Assembly: GCF_030272615.1 (NCBI RefSeq)
Contig: NC_081413.1
Location: forward strand, 722,141,649-722,205,648
Direction: 5' to 3'
DNA: 64,000 nucleotides
Origin: Cryptomeria japonica
Lineage: Eukaryota > Streptophyta > Pinopsida > Cupressales > Cupressaceae
Part shown: in pieces, positions 8,950-21,059 of the stretch
Layout: the number at the start of each line of letters is the position of its first letter
How positions within the stretch are numbered: the stretch's first letter is position 1
Notes under the pieces: model-generated
Told to the model about the DNA's origin: nothing
What the model saw: the letters and a program-made list of their open reading frames with translations, nothing else
Database searches by the model: none
Position numbers and translations under genes: made by a program

Positions 8950-10572
8950 ATGTTCAATATGGGAGGTAACTTAAACCGGAATGAGCCCTCTAGTTGCGAG
9001 AACCTAAAGAGTGAGCGGAAAGTGTGGAGGAGGCTTCATAGATATGGATTCACCGACTATATGGAGAAGCTGCATGGTAGCAGAAAATCGGTGTCTCAAG
9101 GCTTTTCTAGGGGCTAGAGCAACAACAAAGTCACTTTGTTTGGGGATACCTGGAAGATTGATGAGGATCTGGTTGCGGAAGTCACGGGTCTTTAGAAGGA
9201 GGGCACAAAATTCTATAGAGATGGGAAGTTTGCTGCTGAAGCAATTAAAAACTTCCCGAAAACTGAGGATGAGAAGGAGCAACTTGCCAAGAAAGACAAC
9301 GTCTCTTACTACCTCCCCCAACAAGTAAAGTCTTTTTGGCAGAAAGTGTTAAGGGTTTTGATGGAATTCCTTACTGTTGATGGTAGATTTACTAAAGTCT
9401 ACAATTATCATTTTGCAATTCTCAATCATTTCCGCCATGGGGTTAAGATTTCTCTGCCCTTTTAATTAGCTTCTTCCCTGAATGAGAGCTTGGCTGACAA
9501 TGCTAAAAAGCCCAAATCTTACCCCGTAGCCCATCAAGGGCTTATTTTGCTCATTTACGAACACCTGAAGGAAAAAACTAGGGTTAGAAAGGATGATTAC
9601 CTGGTAACTAATGCACATGTTTCTGAGAGTTTTAATGATTCTGAGTCTGATGATGACCTGTCTAATGCCCCTATCCATAAAAAAGGGAGAGATGACATTG
9701 ATAATGTGGACACGGAGGTGAATTATGATTTGGAGGAGGAAAAGGGGAAGGATATTGAGACAAAAATGGAGAGTTAGAAGGAAGAGAACATTGGAGAAGA
9801 GGAGGAAGGGAAAAAAGATGCCAATTCTGAAAACCTTGATTCTAACCCTATGGGTTCTGATAGCAGGAATGTCGCCCCAAACTCAATGGAGGAAGACAAC
9901 CCTAAATCCGTGAGCACTGAGCAGGGTAGGGATTCGGTGAATACTATTTTGAATATTGCCCAAAATTGCACACTGGAGTCTTTCAATCTCCAGAAGTGGG
10001 TTATTAACAACATAACAAGCATTCAGAGCAAACAGAGGGACCTGGAAAATAAGATACACAATTTGATTAAGGAAACAAATTCGGGGAAAAAGAGTGAGGA
10101 GGTGGAAACTAGTGAAGTTGAGGAGGAAATTGAGATGCAGGACTGATCAGAAAAAGACTTGATAAAAGGGGATTTGAAACATCTTGAGGATGTTATTAGA
10201 ATTGTAAAAGAAAAGACTGAGGCAGACAACGATAACATCATCACTCGGGTTGCTCAAACTAAGAACGCTTTGAAAAGCTTCATGAACCACAGTCTTGAGG
10301 TCTTGAGAGTTTCTTCACAAAATATGAATGCCTTGGTGGATCACTTAGAGAGGAAAAATTAGGATAAGGATTTGGTAATCATTGAAGATATACCAATCTC
10401 CAGCTCCACTCATCAAATATCGAGGCAAAGGACTAGGCAGACCACCACTGATATGGAGACAAAAATGAAAGACATTTAGTTGAAACAGGAGAACAATGAT
10501 CTAAGAGAAGCCACTAAGGTCATGATGTTTTTGGTTCAGAATGCTGAGGAGTCTATAAAAATTTTCATTTGA
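8950..10572 (+). pseudogene. Decayed acidic/coiled-coil protein frame (mobile family, copy A)
   Basis: One frame of about 540 codons runs from the ATG at 8950 to TGA at 10570 without an indel but with seven in-frame stops (9115, 9193, 9463, 9775, 10144, 10360, 10477). The N-terminal domain includes GDTWKIDEDLVAEVTGL and VYNYHFAILNHFRHG, which line up with GDISFEINEEVIAQATGL and YYYHFPLLNHFRNR in the - strand frame at 53418-54848. A Glu/Asp-rich segment follows (about 9640-9950), then Lys/Glu-rich helices likely to form coiled coils. I do not recognise the family; it resembles plant transposon-associated proteins of unknown function. It lies directly after a LINE fragment, and a 3' tail with CCTTAATCAAAAACAA (near 10753) suggests retroposition. 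Confidence 0.6.
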
Positions 10573-10799
10573 CTTGTAATGTTGGGTCTTGGATGCCAGT
10601 TTCTCGATGGCTCTGTGCTGTCCTTTTGTCTTAGCTACTGGTTTTTGTGCTGGTTTTTTGCAGTTGTTTTGTCTTGGTCTTATCTTCTCTTGTTTCTTTC
10701 TTGTTCATTTATCGTAATGTAAGCGGGTTTCGGGTCCCTTAAAACCTGATTTTCCTTAATCAAAAACAATACTATTCAATAGAAAATCAAACAATATAC
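10573..10799 (+). other. 3' untranslated-like tail of copy A
   Basis: T-rich DNA after the stop, with GGGTCCCTTAAAACCTGATT and then CTTAATCAAAAACAA, which resembles the 3' end of copy B on the - strand (CTTTCTAATAAAAAACAA). It separates the acidic frame from the gypsy integrase remnant that begins near 10800. Confidence 0.4.
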
Positions 10800-12417
10800 T
10801 TTTGATGTAACAAGTTTTTAGGTATTGACTCTACCCATTTTGTAAAGTTATCAATAGCCACCAATACATGCACTTATACCTTTTAGATTTTTTTGTCATC
10901 TCGCTTATGAAATCTATGTCTTACTACTAAAATGGAGCCTCAACTAAAATAGTAGAAAGAGGAAGTGCTCCTAAAACTTTCTAGAAAATATTTGGTATCA
11001 TGCATTTTTTTCACAAATTTGGCAACATTTCTAAATAATGTGAGCCACCAATATCCCACTCTCATAATCTTCTACGAAGTTTTTTTTTACATTGAATTTC
11101 TACTACACAATCCTTGGTGGCATTCCTCAATGACGATTATATACTACTCTTCATTTAAACATCTTGGGAGTACAACATTGATGTTCCTCCATATTAACTA
11201 ATGTTTGAGCAACACATGCCTCTGAGATTCAGGTTCAACATTCATATTTGCCTATTATTCAACTAAAGTGGACAATTTAGAATTTCTAAATAAAATTTCA
11301 TGTCCTTATGCCAAGGAATTTATCCTTCAACTAACAAAAGATAAAATTTGGCTCAGATCTTACCTAATGGACTTAGCAATATCCAAATTTTTGTTACCTA
11401 TTAATTTCACTAAGCCTTTACCTTTGGCTAGCTTGCTATTATTCACCTCCATTTCATATTCTTGGATCTTATTAATCCATATACATTTTTTTTTGGATGT
11501 ATGTTATTAGACAAAAATATATTGAATTGTTGTATGTGACATGAATGTAGTAATATTGGCTCTTAATATACATTGCTTGAAATTTTTTACCACCTTAACA
11601 ATAACATATGCATGTTTCTCCATTATGGAGAAATTCAATTCAACATCTCATAAAAAAATTCTAAAGAAAACTATTGGTTGTTTTGTAACCTTCATTACTT
11701 TTCTATAATAGAACAACACTAATAGTGTAATATGATGCAAATAAAAATATTTGGAAGGTCTTGAATAATTCAAGAGCTTTCTAATGTTGGTGCCTTTTTT
11801 AGTGCATCTTTTATTTCTAAAAACTAATCACTTGATTCCTTGTCCCAACTTGATGATTGTCCCTTTTTTAAAAACTTTAAAATGGCCCTTTTCTTATCAA
11901 TAAAGTTTGGAACAAACCTCTTGACAAAATTTATCTACCCAAAGAATGATTGGATTGCCTTGATTGTTTGGAGTTGAGGGATGACATTGATTTTTTTGAC
12001 ACGTTTTAGATTTGTCCCCACCCCCTCCTTAGATAGAATGTGTCAAAGAAGCTTGTCTTATTCCACATGTCAAATATATGCTTTGGGATTTAAAGATATC
12101 TCATACTCTGGACACCTCTAGAAGATCAACTCCAAATTCTTGTAGTATTCATTTTGATTCTTGGAGTACGTAGTCAATTCGTCTTGGTAAACAACCATAC
12201 TTTCATTTATAAGGCTTGCACATGCGACATCCATAGCTATTTGGAATATGCCTCTAGACTTCTTCAACACAAATGACATTAAAACATAAATTATAAATAT
12301 TCTCCATGACATTGTGAAGGACATTTGATCTTGCTTAGATTCTTTCATTATAACTTGATTGTAATCTGAGAAACCATCCATCATAGTCAGTTTTGACCTT
12401 ATTACCCATTGCAACAA
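10800..12417 (-). pseudogene. Decayed Ty3/gypsy pol: RT, RNase H region, integrase
   Basis: On the - strand the order from right to left is RT (12417-12118: MMDGFSDYNQV, then VVYQDEL in place of the catalytic YxDD box), RT-RNase H junction (about 11990: FFGWINFVKRFVPNF), a poorly preserved RNase H stretch, integrase zinc finger (about 11050: GYWWLTLFRNVAKFVKK) and the integrase core start (about 10860: VLVAIDNFTKWVESIPKNLL). Many stops and frameshifts are present. It is older than the Tat elements and from another gypsy lineage. Neither LTR was identified. Confidence 0.75.
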
Positions 12418-13180
12418 TGGTCCATAATAGATACTAGATACTTGTCTTTGAGATACTTAACTCATACAGTGATAGAACTATAAAAGAATCTTATTATAAA
12501 TAACGATAAACAAAAATAATAAAAATATTGAAAACAAAAATAAAATTTATATACTTCAACATAGACATCGATATTAAATATTCTCCATTTGTACATATAT
12601 ATCTAATAAAGCTATAAGAAATAAGTGACCCCATCATCTCCTCAAGAGATATTACAAATACATCTACTTTTGTCTTAGAGCTTTCATGACTTGTTTCAGG
12701 GTGGCTAAATATGTGATGTGTATTGCACGGTGCACCACACCAGATGTGATGTGGACCTCGCCAGACTTTTTCTTTTGTTAGTTATTTTTAAAAGTTTTTC
12801 TGTCTCATTTTCTCAAGTTCTAGAGTCTTCACAAATTTTGGTTTAAACTTTTATTTCCAGGAAGAACTAAATTATTTCAATCAGCCAATGACTATAAATT
12901 GACGTTGATACATCACATGAAATATTTATTTGCCCGAATTTTCTGGTAGAATGGGTTTATGTGTTCTTAAACAATGGTCACAAGTCATTGAACTGGGACC
13001 AGCTGTTGGATTCCTTTTTTTTTTTTTTTTTAATGTTATATATTCATGCACAGTCAAAATAAAAAATAGTTATGCATATTTTTGATGGATTATGGAAAAT
13101 TTATGCCTAACGTTAAATATTCAATTTTAAAATAAAGGACGGAAATTTTACTTTTAATTATGATATTAGTGATTTAATTT
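12118..13180. repeat. Duplicated segment, copy 1 (RT end plus flank)
   Basis: The RT fragment plus about 760 bp of flank recurs, diverged, at 16654-17990 in the same orientation. Shared landmarks include TTATTATAAATAACGATAAA, CATAGACATYGATATTAAAT, CTGGGACCAGCTGTT and AATATTCAATTTTAAAATAA. Both copies join the RT to the same non-coding DNA, so the unit was already truncated when it duplicated, or both are members of one internally deleted family. Confidence 0.65.
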
Positions 13181-16100
13181 TTTTCAGTCTTTTCAAAATA
13201 TTTATCTTTTGGTTAATTTGTGAATTCCTAAACATAATAGATAAAATCTAATTGAATTGGGTCTATTATTGTCTACAAATTCATGGTTTTAAGATCTCGT
13301 GCAAATTTAATATAAATTTGACTCTAGGTGCTTTCAAGTGTATTCAATAGTCTCCCCGAACCTATAAGTTTTACAATATCAAACGCAAGAAAGTGACATA
13401 AGTTTTGGCACAAACAAGGAGGATCGTAGCAAGGTTGTGGAATTTGTCTTTACAATTGCTAATTTGGGTCTTAAATTCTTTTAGTTTCATTATATAAATT
13501 GACAAAATCCATTGTTTTCCTAAACATGCTATGGAGGAATTATGTTATAGGGAGGTCATTATTAGAATGTTGCTTGATGCTTAAGTAAATGGTACGTGTT
13601 CTTGCTCTATCTTTTTATCAACTTTTTTTCAATGTGAAATGAATTGTTTTAAAAGAATGTGCAAATCAATAAACGACCTTTAGTGAAGCACTTTGTGGTA
13701 TTGTCTTACTTTTTATTATAATGAAAGAAAAAAATTATGAGCCTAAAGAGTAGAAGTTATTTGTGTAGTGTGATTTATCTTTTTGTGATACATCGAACAA
13801 ATGTCCAAGCCTTCTTGTTCACAAAAAAGGGATACTTTGCCTAAAAAATAGGAAGGAGAAATGTAAAACTAGAATATAGAATACATATAATATATCTATT
13901 GAGTCACTATATGTTGATATGACTTGGATGAATGAGGTCTTGTGATGATCTACAACTCATAATTAATGCCCACATACTAAATGGCATATGTCAAACATAT
14001 AAATGCAAATAGTTTTCAACTTAAGACAACAAAAAATCATAATGTCTCCCAAATAATTTGATTGTAGGAAATAGATAGAATTATGTGTATGTCTTATATT
14101 TCATATTATGTTTCATTTATTTGCTTCCTTGTTCAACTTGTTAGTTACTATCTAGAGGAAATTGATAGTGATCATGTCTAGGTATTCCAACCCCTTCTTG
14201 ACTACACCTTGCTTCTCTAATTTTTATTGCCAAATTTTAACTAGCTTCATATTTCTACCCAAGATAGCAACCTTGTTTATATACACAACACACTCATTGT
14301 AGATAGCTATCAGTGTGCCCATTGCATAGTAAGTGTGATTACTAGTTTATTCTTACCTATCTTAATTGTCTTCTTATGTGGCTACTAATAACAATTCATT
14401 GTTTTGTCCAACAACATGAGAATAATAGTTGTTTGTCCATGGACCCACATTTATTCAAACAAATAAATATTCTTAATTTCTAATTGCAAGAAAAATATTC
14501 TACAAGTGGGATGCTCATTGACACAACACACTCATCACAAGGAAGAGGGGAAGCACATATTGACCAAGAGTAGCAAGTAAAACACTTTAATAATCAACTT
14601 TTATTGCTTTGAAATAGTGAATAATGCTTAACTCTTTTGATGAATCAAATCATTAAAACAATTTAAAACTCCCCATTTCTTGGATATGGCTAAATGTTAT
14701 TGATAATTAAATGAGAATAATCCATTTTAATTGTTGTTATGCATGGAATGTACTTCAAAAAGCTTTTTGAATGTGAGAAAAACTAATTGTTGTCATTTAG
14801 TAATGGGTCCATAGCACATTTATAAACAATATTATAATATTTCTTTCCTATGAAAATAGACCTTCTATGATAAAGTTTTAAAATTGGGACTCTCACGGAA
14901 TCATTGCCACGAGCATAATATGTGTTTGATAGACCTAATCTCTAAAGGCAAAACAAAAAATCAAAGATTGTTGGTAGAGACTTCACAACAGTTTAATAAA
15001 AGTTAGAGGGTCCCCAATTATATAGATAAAGTAGAGCTCATTCTGATTCATTTGCTCTCTACTTACTCCATTTTTACATTTTTGCATTCATCTTTTATAC
15101 ATAAATTTACAAACATCTAGATAATTAAATTATCATTTTAAACAAAAAATTATTACTATCATCAAATATCATTATATTAAAAAAAAAATCTTATAAAACT
15201 ATATAACATTACAAAATTATGTCAAAACTATATTTTAGAATTCAAACTATAATTGTTTACATTTGTTAAGAAAGCCACGTGATTCATGCTTGCAAGAGTC
15301 TTCAAATAGTCGTTTAAATTTAATCAAATAACATGCTTTTAACTATCATTTGGCTTGAAAATTTGTCAATGCCGCATGAAAATAAAGGCGAATAATTTAC
15401 ATTGCAAGTGTCACTCATAATTACATATTGTAATGTGATAATGAAGGGGGGACAATATGGATCCTCCACTTTTACTCATCTTAATTATGTCTACAATGGA
15501 AGCTAATGATAATTCTTTCTTGGTTTACAGAATTAAACTTTAAACATGATCATTGAGAAATGACAATCAATCAAAGTTGAATCTAATTTGATTTTTTTAT
15601 CATCATAATTCTAACTTTATAATGATGAATTAAGAATCAAATTATACATGTACATATACATGTCTAGTAGGAGGGAATCATCTATCTAAATTTTAAGAAG
15701 GATCTTATTGTGAAGGTCAAGTTGGGTCTATGAATGTTAAAGTTTGTGTGAACCACACTATCACCACATTGAGGAGTCGACAACAATGCGATTTTTTGAT
15801 GCAGTAAAGTTGTTCAAAAGCTTAACAATTGTTGGTTCAAGTTTCTTAAAAGAGACTTCATCACATGTTCCCTTAGAAAAGTTAAAAATTTCTTAGATGG
15901 AATGATCTGGATCAATATAATGAAAGTAGAAATTTGTGAGATTTGACCAAATGTCTAGTAATGTCATTGTATAAGAAGTTGATCAAGGTTATGTTGAGTA
16001 CAACTGTGTATTTCTTGTAGCTTCCTATGCTTAAACATGATGATACCAATTAACTTGTTTATATGGATAAAATTTGAGTATTATTATTTTGTGGACTGGT

Positions 16101-16653
16101 GATACATTTGACAACCCCTAGGCTCTTAGAAGACATGACGATATATTTTTTGTACATGGCTTTATGAACTATCTTTAATATAAAAATAAGTTAAAAAAAT
16201 AGTATTCTTGTCGTTGACAGGAAATCTATTTTCATGATAAAAATGTTTGTCAACTTTGTATTCAACATAATTTATTCCTCAATGGTTGCTTGGTCATGCA
16301 GCAGATGAAATTTAATCCAACACTTACCTAGTTTTAAAAACCTACAACAAGCTACAAGCTCCAAGAAAGTTCAAACTAACTCCCACAAACAAACTCCATC
16401 AACAAAAGTTTATCAATTTTTGGTGAGATTATTGATTGTGTTACTTACAATCTCCATGTTGGAATGTAGATGCTTCATGGAAATATTATATTTTTTGAAC
16501 TAACCAAATAATTCCTATTTTTGAATAATATATTATTTTGAAAAAGAAATATTTATTAGGATAGAACTTTTGGCTTGATCTGTGCCGATTTTTGTCATTT
16601 CTTGTATTCTAACATTTTTCTAATGTCATATTGTGCCTTTGACATAAGAGATG
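13181..16653. other. AT-rich intergenic DNA
   Basis: No gene, RNA gene or element ends were recognised. Frames are short and full of stops. There are poly-A/T runs (for example 15180-15190) and scattered AT-rich blocks typical of old, unrecognisable repeats. Confidence 0.5.
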
Positions 16654-17040
16654 TCATAGCCTAACATATAAGCATTTTAATTCTTTATTTTCCTTTATAA
16701 TGACATTTAAATTTATCAAATCATCTTGATAGACAACCATTATTTCATTTATAAGGCTTGCAAAGATGGCATCCATAGCTTTTGGGAATATGCCACAAAC
16801 ATCCTTCAGCACAAATGACATTAAAACATAAATTATAAATGTTCTCAATGATGTGGTGATGAATATCTTAGTCCACTCATATTCCTTCATCATAACTTGA
16901 TTGTAACCTGAGAAACATCCATCATAGACATCAAGTACTAGATAATAGGTAGTCTTTGAGAAACATCCATCATATTCTCCATGACCTTATTATCCATTAC
17001 AATAGATGGTCTGTACTAGACAGTAGGTAGTTGTCTTTGA
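16654..17040 (-). pseudogene. Gypsy reverse transcriptase fragment
   Basis: On the - strand the frame 16893-16654 reads YVLMSFVLKDVCGIFPKAMD and VVYQDDLINL, keeping the catalytic YxDD that the copy at 12118-12417 has changed to YQDE. Remnants of the preceding MDGFSGYNQ segment can be traced to about 16930. No other pol domain follows, so it is a truncated remnant. Confidence 0.7.
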
Positions 17041-17990
17041 GACACTTGATACTTACATGACTTCAACTCATCTAGATTGCTAAAATTACGAAAGATTATC
17101 TTATTATAAATAACGATAAACAAAGATAATCAAACGTATTCAAAACAAGAATAAATTTATATACTTCGACATAGACATTGATATTAAATATTCTTCATTT
17201 GTACATACAAACCTATAACAAATAAGTGGCCTATCATCTCCTGAAGAGACATTAGGAATCCATCTACTTTTGTCTTGAGCTTTCCTGCCAATGCAAGACA
17301 TAAGAATAGGCTTTGCATGTCTTTTCAAGGTAAATATGTGAGGTGAATGCACAACATTAGATGTGGGACTCGCCACTCTGCGCCATTATATCATTTCAAA
17401 TGGATCGTTAGGGAAGAGAGTAGATCTGTCATCAGATTCCTAGTGGACTGCAGGTTGAACAAAGGAAGAATAGTTTTAACAGGACATATCTCTCTACAAG
17501 TTTTTCTCTGTCTGTCTTTTTCTCAAGCTCTAAAGTCTTCACAAATTATGGTGTTTATCCTTGTATTTCAAAGATGAATCAAAAGTATTTCAATCACGAT
17601 CAAATCTACCGAGGATTGTAATTTGATGTTGGTATTGACGTACATCACATGAAGTTTTTATTTGCTGGAATGCTCATAAACATGTTAATAAACACTGCTC
17701 ACTAGTCATACTGGGACCAGCTGTTTGGATTCATTTTTTTTGAAGTGTTAAATATTCATGTGTACTTAAAATCAAAAGTAATTATTTGGGGGTGATCTTG
17801 TATCTCTTGACTCTTTTTTTTTGTGAATATGTACTTTAATATTTTAAATTAATAGAGAAGGCCTATTCATAAAAAAAAATAAAATTTATACATATTCTTT
17901 GTCGAAGGAATTTTTGTCTATTATTATTAATATTCAATTTTAAAATAAAATAAGAAAGTTTTACTTTTAATTATGAGATTAGTAATTTAA
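16654..17990. repeat. Duplicated segment, copy 2
   Basis: Diverged copy of 12118-13180 in the same orientation, longer by small insertions, about 4.6 kb downstream. Alignable landmarks run from the RT fragment through CTTATTATAAATAACGATAA and CTGGGACCAGCTGTT to TTTTACTTTTAATTATGAGA. Confidence 0.65.
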
Positions 17991-18935
17991 TTGTATAAAT
18001 CGTTTTGATTATTTCGAGGAGTATTAATTTTAGGTTTGTGGTCACTTCTCACCAAACTCTTCCAAAATAAAATTCTACGCTTGTGGGCATTTTTAAATGT
18101 GGAACAAAATTGTCACCATATACTCTAAAGTACCATTCAACAAACAATTGAGTCACGATGTCTATAAGAGCTTGATTTTTAAGTCTATTGGAGAACATGG
18201 CATACATCATTGGATGAAAACAACTAGTAATAAACTTAACTAACGTAAATTCTAGGCCCACATATACTCAAATCTTCTAAATTTGAAACAAACTTTTTGT
18301 ATGTGATTTTATAGGCTTTTTCATCTAATATTTAACTGTCTTGTGAACCCAAGCTATTGTATATAACTAACTTGAATGGATGTTTGAAAACATTCATTCA
18401 AACATGTTGGGTATAGATTCAATATTCCTAAGGATTTCATTGGTTAAATACTATAGGGTGTGTTGTATTTAGAGATAGATTTGCACCAACTAAGAAGAAA
18501 TGCAATGGTTAGTATTATGTAGTTAAGCAAGAACTTAAGCAAATAATCTAATTCTTTACATTTATTTCTCTTTGTCTCCCTCTATCTTGAGCTCTTCCTA
18601 TATTTCTCTTGATGAAACTTCTATGGCATTAATGCTTGATAAAATTGGATGACTAATCTATGAGTCGAAATTTGCTTAATAATTGTTTGTAAGTTAAAAT
18701 TTCATGCAACTCAAACATGGTAAAAGGCCCTTAAAAAATGCAATATGAATAATCAATCTAAACACAAAATTGATTACTGTATGTTGAATAAGTTAGTGAT
18801 GCCTAGGTCACTAGATGATATATGTGATAAAAGGAATAATTTATATCTAGTCTTGTTTGTATGTATTGATAGATATCTCACATCTTACATTGTCTACATT
18901 TATGTACATTCCCCCTAAGTTGCACTTATGAGGGA
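17991..18935. other. Intergenic DNA, no supported gene
   Basis: A 70-codon open frame on the - strand (18261-18049) has an ordinary-looking composition but matches nothing I recognise and has no clear start. It could be a fragment of an old coding region. Nothing else is supported here. Confidence 0.4.
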
Positions 18936-19342
18936 TGTTGGTGAAAGGGCTATTTTACCTAGATATTTCATTACCTAGGTCCTCTTGCACATGTTATTTA
19001 AATTTAATTAGGGTACACATAGGTCCTATGAATCTTTCTATTAGTCTTAGGCGTCAAATGATCCTTATCTTATCACATTTCTTGTTTCCAAGGTCATTTG
19101 ATATTTATCATGTTATTTGATCTCAAGTCATAAGATTAAGACATGTGTCATTATCTTATGTAATCATATGTTCACCATGTCCTATATAACCAAGGGGTCC
19201 CCTTTGCAATCTTATTATGTTTTATCAATCTATCATTTGCATCATTTGGTAGAATAGCATTATTCTTTCATAAATGATCTCTCTTGTGCTTTCATGAAGT
19301 GCCTAGATCTGGGGGTGGCTATAATCTTCCACCAAAATTGCA
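18936..19342 (+). repeat. Old copia-like LTR
   Basis: Starts TGTTGGTGAAAGGG, has a TATA box in TCCTATATAACC (19181-19192) and ends ...AAAATTGCA. It is followed at once by CGGTATAGAGCATT, a slightly mutated tRNA-Met primer site (usual TGGTATCAGAGC). A purine-rich GAGGGA precedes the start. No target duplication was found and no copia protein follows, so this is a truncated or solo LTR. Confidence 0.55.
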
Positions 19343-19356
19343 CGGTATAGAGCATT
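19343..19356 (+). promoter_or_regulatory. Degenerate primer binding site (initiator tRNA-Met type)
   Basis: CGGTATAGAGCATT matches the TGGTATCAGAGC consensus with a C at the first base and a missing C, directly after the LTR-like end. Confidence 0.45.
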
Positions 19357-21059
19357 CTATACCAACTCATTTATACCTAGCCTTATGAAATTGATTGTCA
19401 TTTCATTTTGTTTCTTAAATTGTTTGTGGAATTCACTCCACCAACCCCATGTACAAGGAGAATAATTTAGTATAGAAATCAATTTTAATTTGTTAATAAG
19501 CTATATTTATATTAATTATTATAATTAATAATGTGTATTTATATTAGCCAAACTTTTTTTATAATATTATTCTACTCATGATGGCTAATAATAATACCAT
19601 CAATATATTATTATTTATATTAGATTATTGATTCTAAAAATGAATATGTTGTTATCATACTTGTAAGATAAAAAATAATTATTTCATTATAATTTTTAAT
19701 TTACATCAAACATATGTAGTCTAGTTTTCGTATTTCTAGCCTTCTCCTATCCGAACTCTGGTTTTTGGTAATTTTGGTTTCGCCCTCTATAATCCTAGGG
19801 CAATTTTGTAATCTTATTTAGTCTAGGGTATGTTTTTCAGATTGGTTATCCTTTTTTCAGACTGATTGATAATAAAAAAATTAAAAAATTGCACTATATG
19901 TAACTCTCTTTTTTTTCCATTGATGATTTCAAATTATATCTAGTACCGTATACATGACAACTTCAAAGTAAAATTATCTAAATCTATGTAAAGTATTCTT
20001 GATAAAATAATATTATCTTCTTTGTTTCCGAGATGTATGTTTAATGTTCAATCAGTTCTTTTATTTCTCTCTTTTTAGATTGAATATTACAATTCACACA
20101 CTAACAATCTAATATTACAAAACAAAACAAAACAAATTCTACTATTATAATATATTTCGAAAATAAGTACTCTACTTTCTAGTGACATAGCTTACAACTC
20201 ACAACTCACCTTTTTAAAATATGACATCAACATTTTAAAATAACATATTATCTTCCTTTTTCTTATAAAAGTTTAAGATAGGTTTTAATCCCATTCATAA
20301 AACAATAATTTAAAGTCAAAAACACTAATTATGTGCATTTGGTAATAAACCCACGAGAATCACAATGACATGCAAGAATCGTCAACTTTTTAACTTAACA
20401 TTAATAATTAATTAAGAAACGACATAAGCATGTATTACATTTATTAATGGACTACAAAATTGTCCCCTTTTTCAACAACTTGTAATAATTAACAATTTTT
20501 ATGCCATTCTCTAAGGTTTGGATAAGATATTTTTTTGTTAAAGTTTGACTTTTAAAAAGAACAATTAATGTCTCCCTAAAGGGTCATAGAATTTTATCAA
20601 TTATTGGAGTATAAAAATCATAAACAATAAATTATTATTTTTTCTTTAAATGCTTTATGTTTCAAACTTCGTTTGAAAGTCCACAATAAATCTTAATATT
20701 ATAATTTAGGAGGGTTTTGGTCCCAAGAAAATTGAATAAATTTTATTATTTTAATTGAGCACATTTTTCATGAACAAATCTAATTATAAACTCTTCCTTC
20801 CCTTTTTTAATAGTTTAAAAAATATATACTAAATTTTTAACTTAAATGTATATAAATAATACTATGTTTTGTGAAAATGGATCCTAATTAAATTTATATA
20901 TTTTGTCTATTTTATATATTAATTGAATTTAAGGATGCTAATTATTATTTTTATTCTTATAAATGAGAAAAGTTTTAAAATCTTATTGTATATTTTAAAT
21001 AATAATAATAATTTATTTGCATGATAAAATTAAATTGAGATGAATGTATAAACCTAGTC
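19357..21059. other. AT-rich intergenic DNA
   Basis: Very AT-rich, short frames only. Nothing recognised apart from simple AT repeats such as AAACAAAACAAAACAAA near 20120. Confidence 0.5.

Noticed and set aside
18049-18261. 70-codon - strand frame with ordinary amino-acid composition
   Set aside because: Not recognised, no ATG start or neighbours to support it; left as part of an intergenic stretch.
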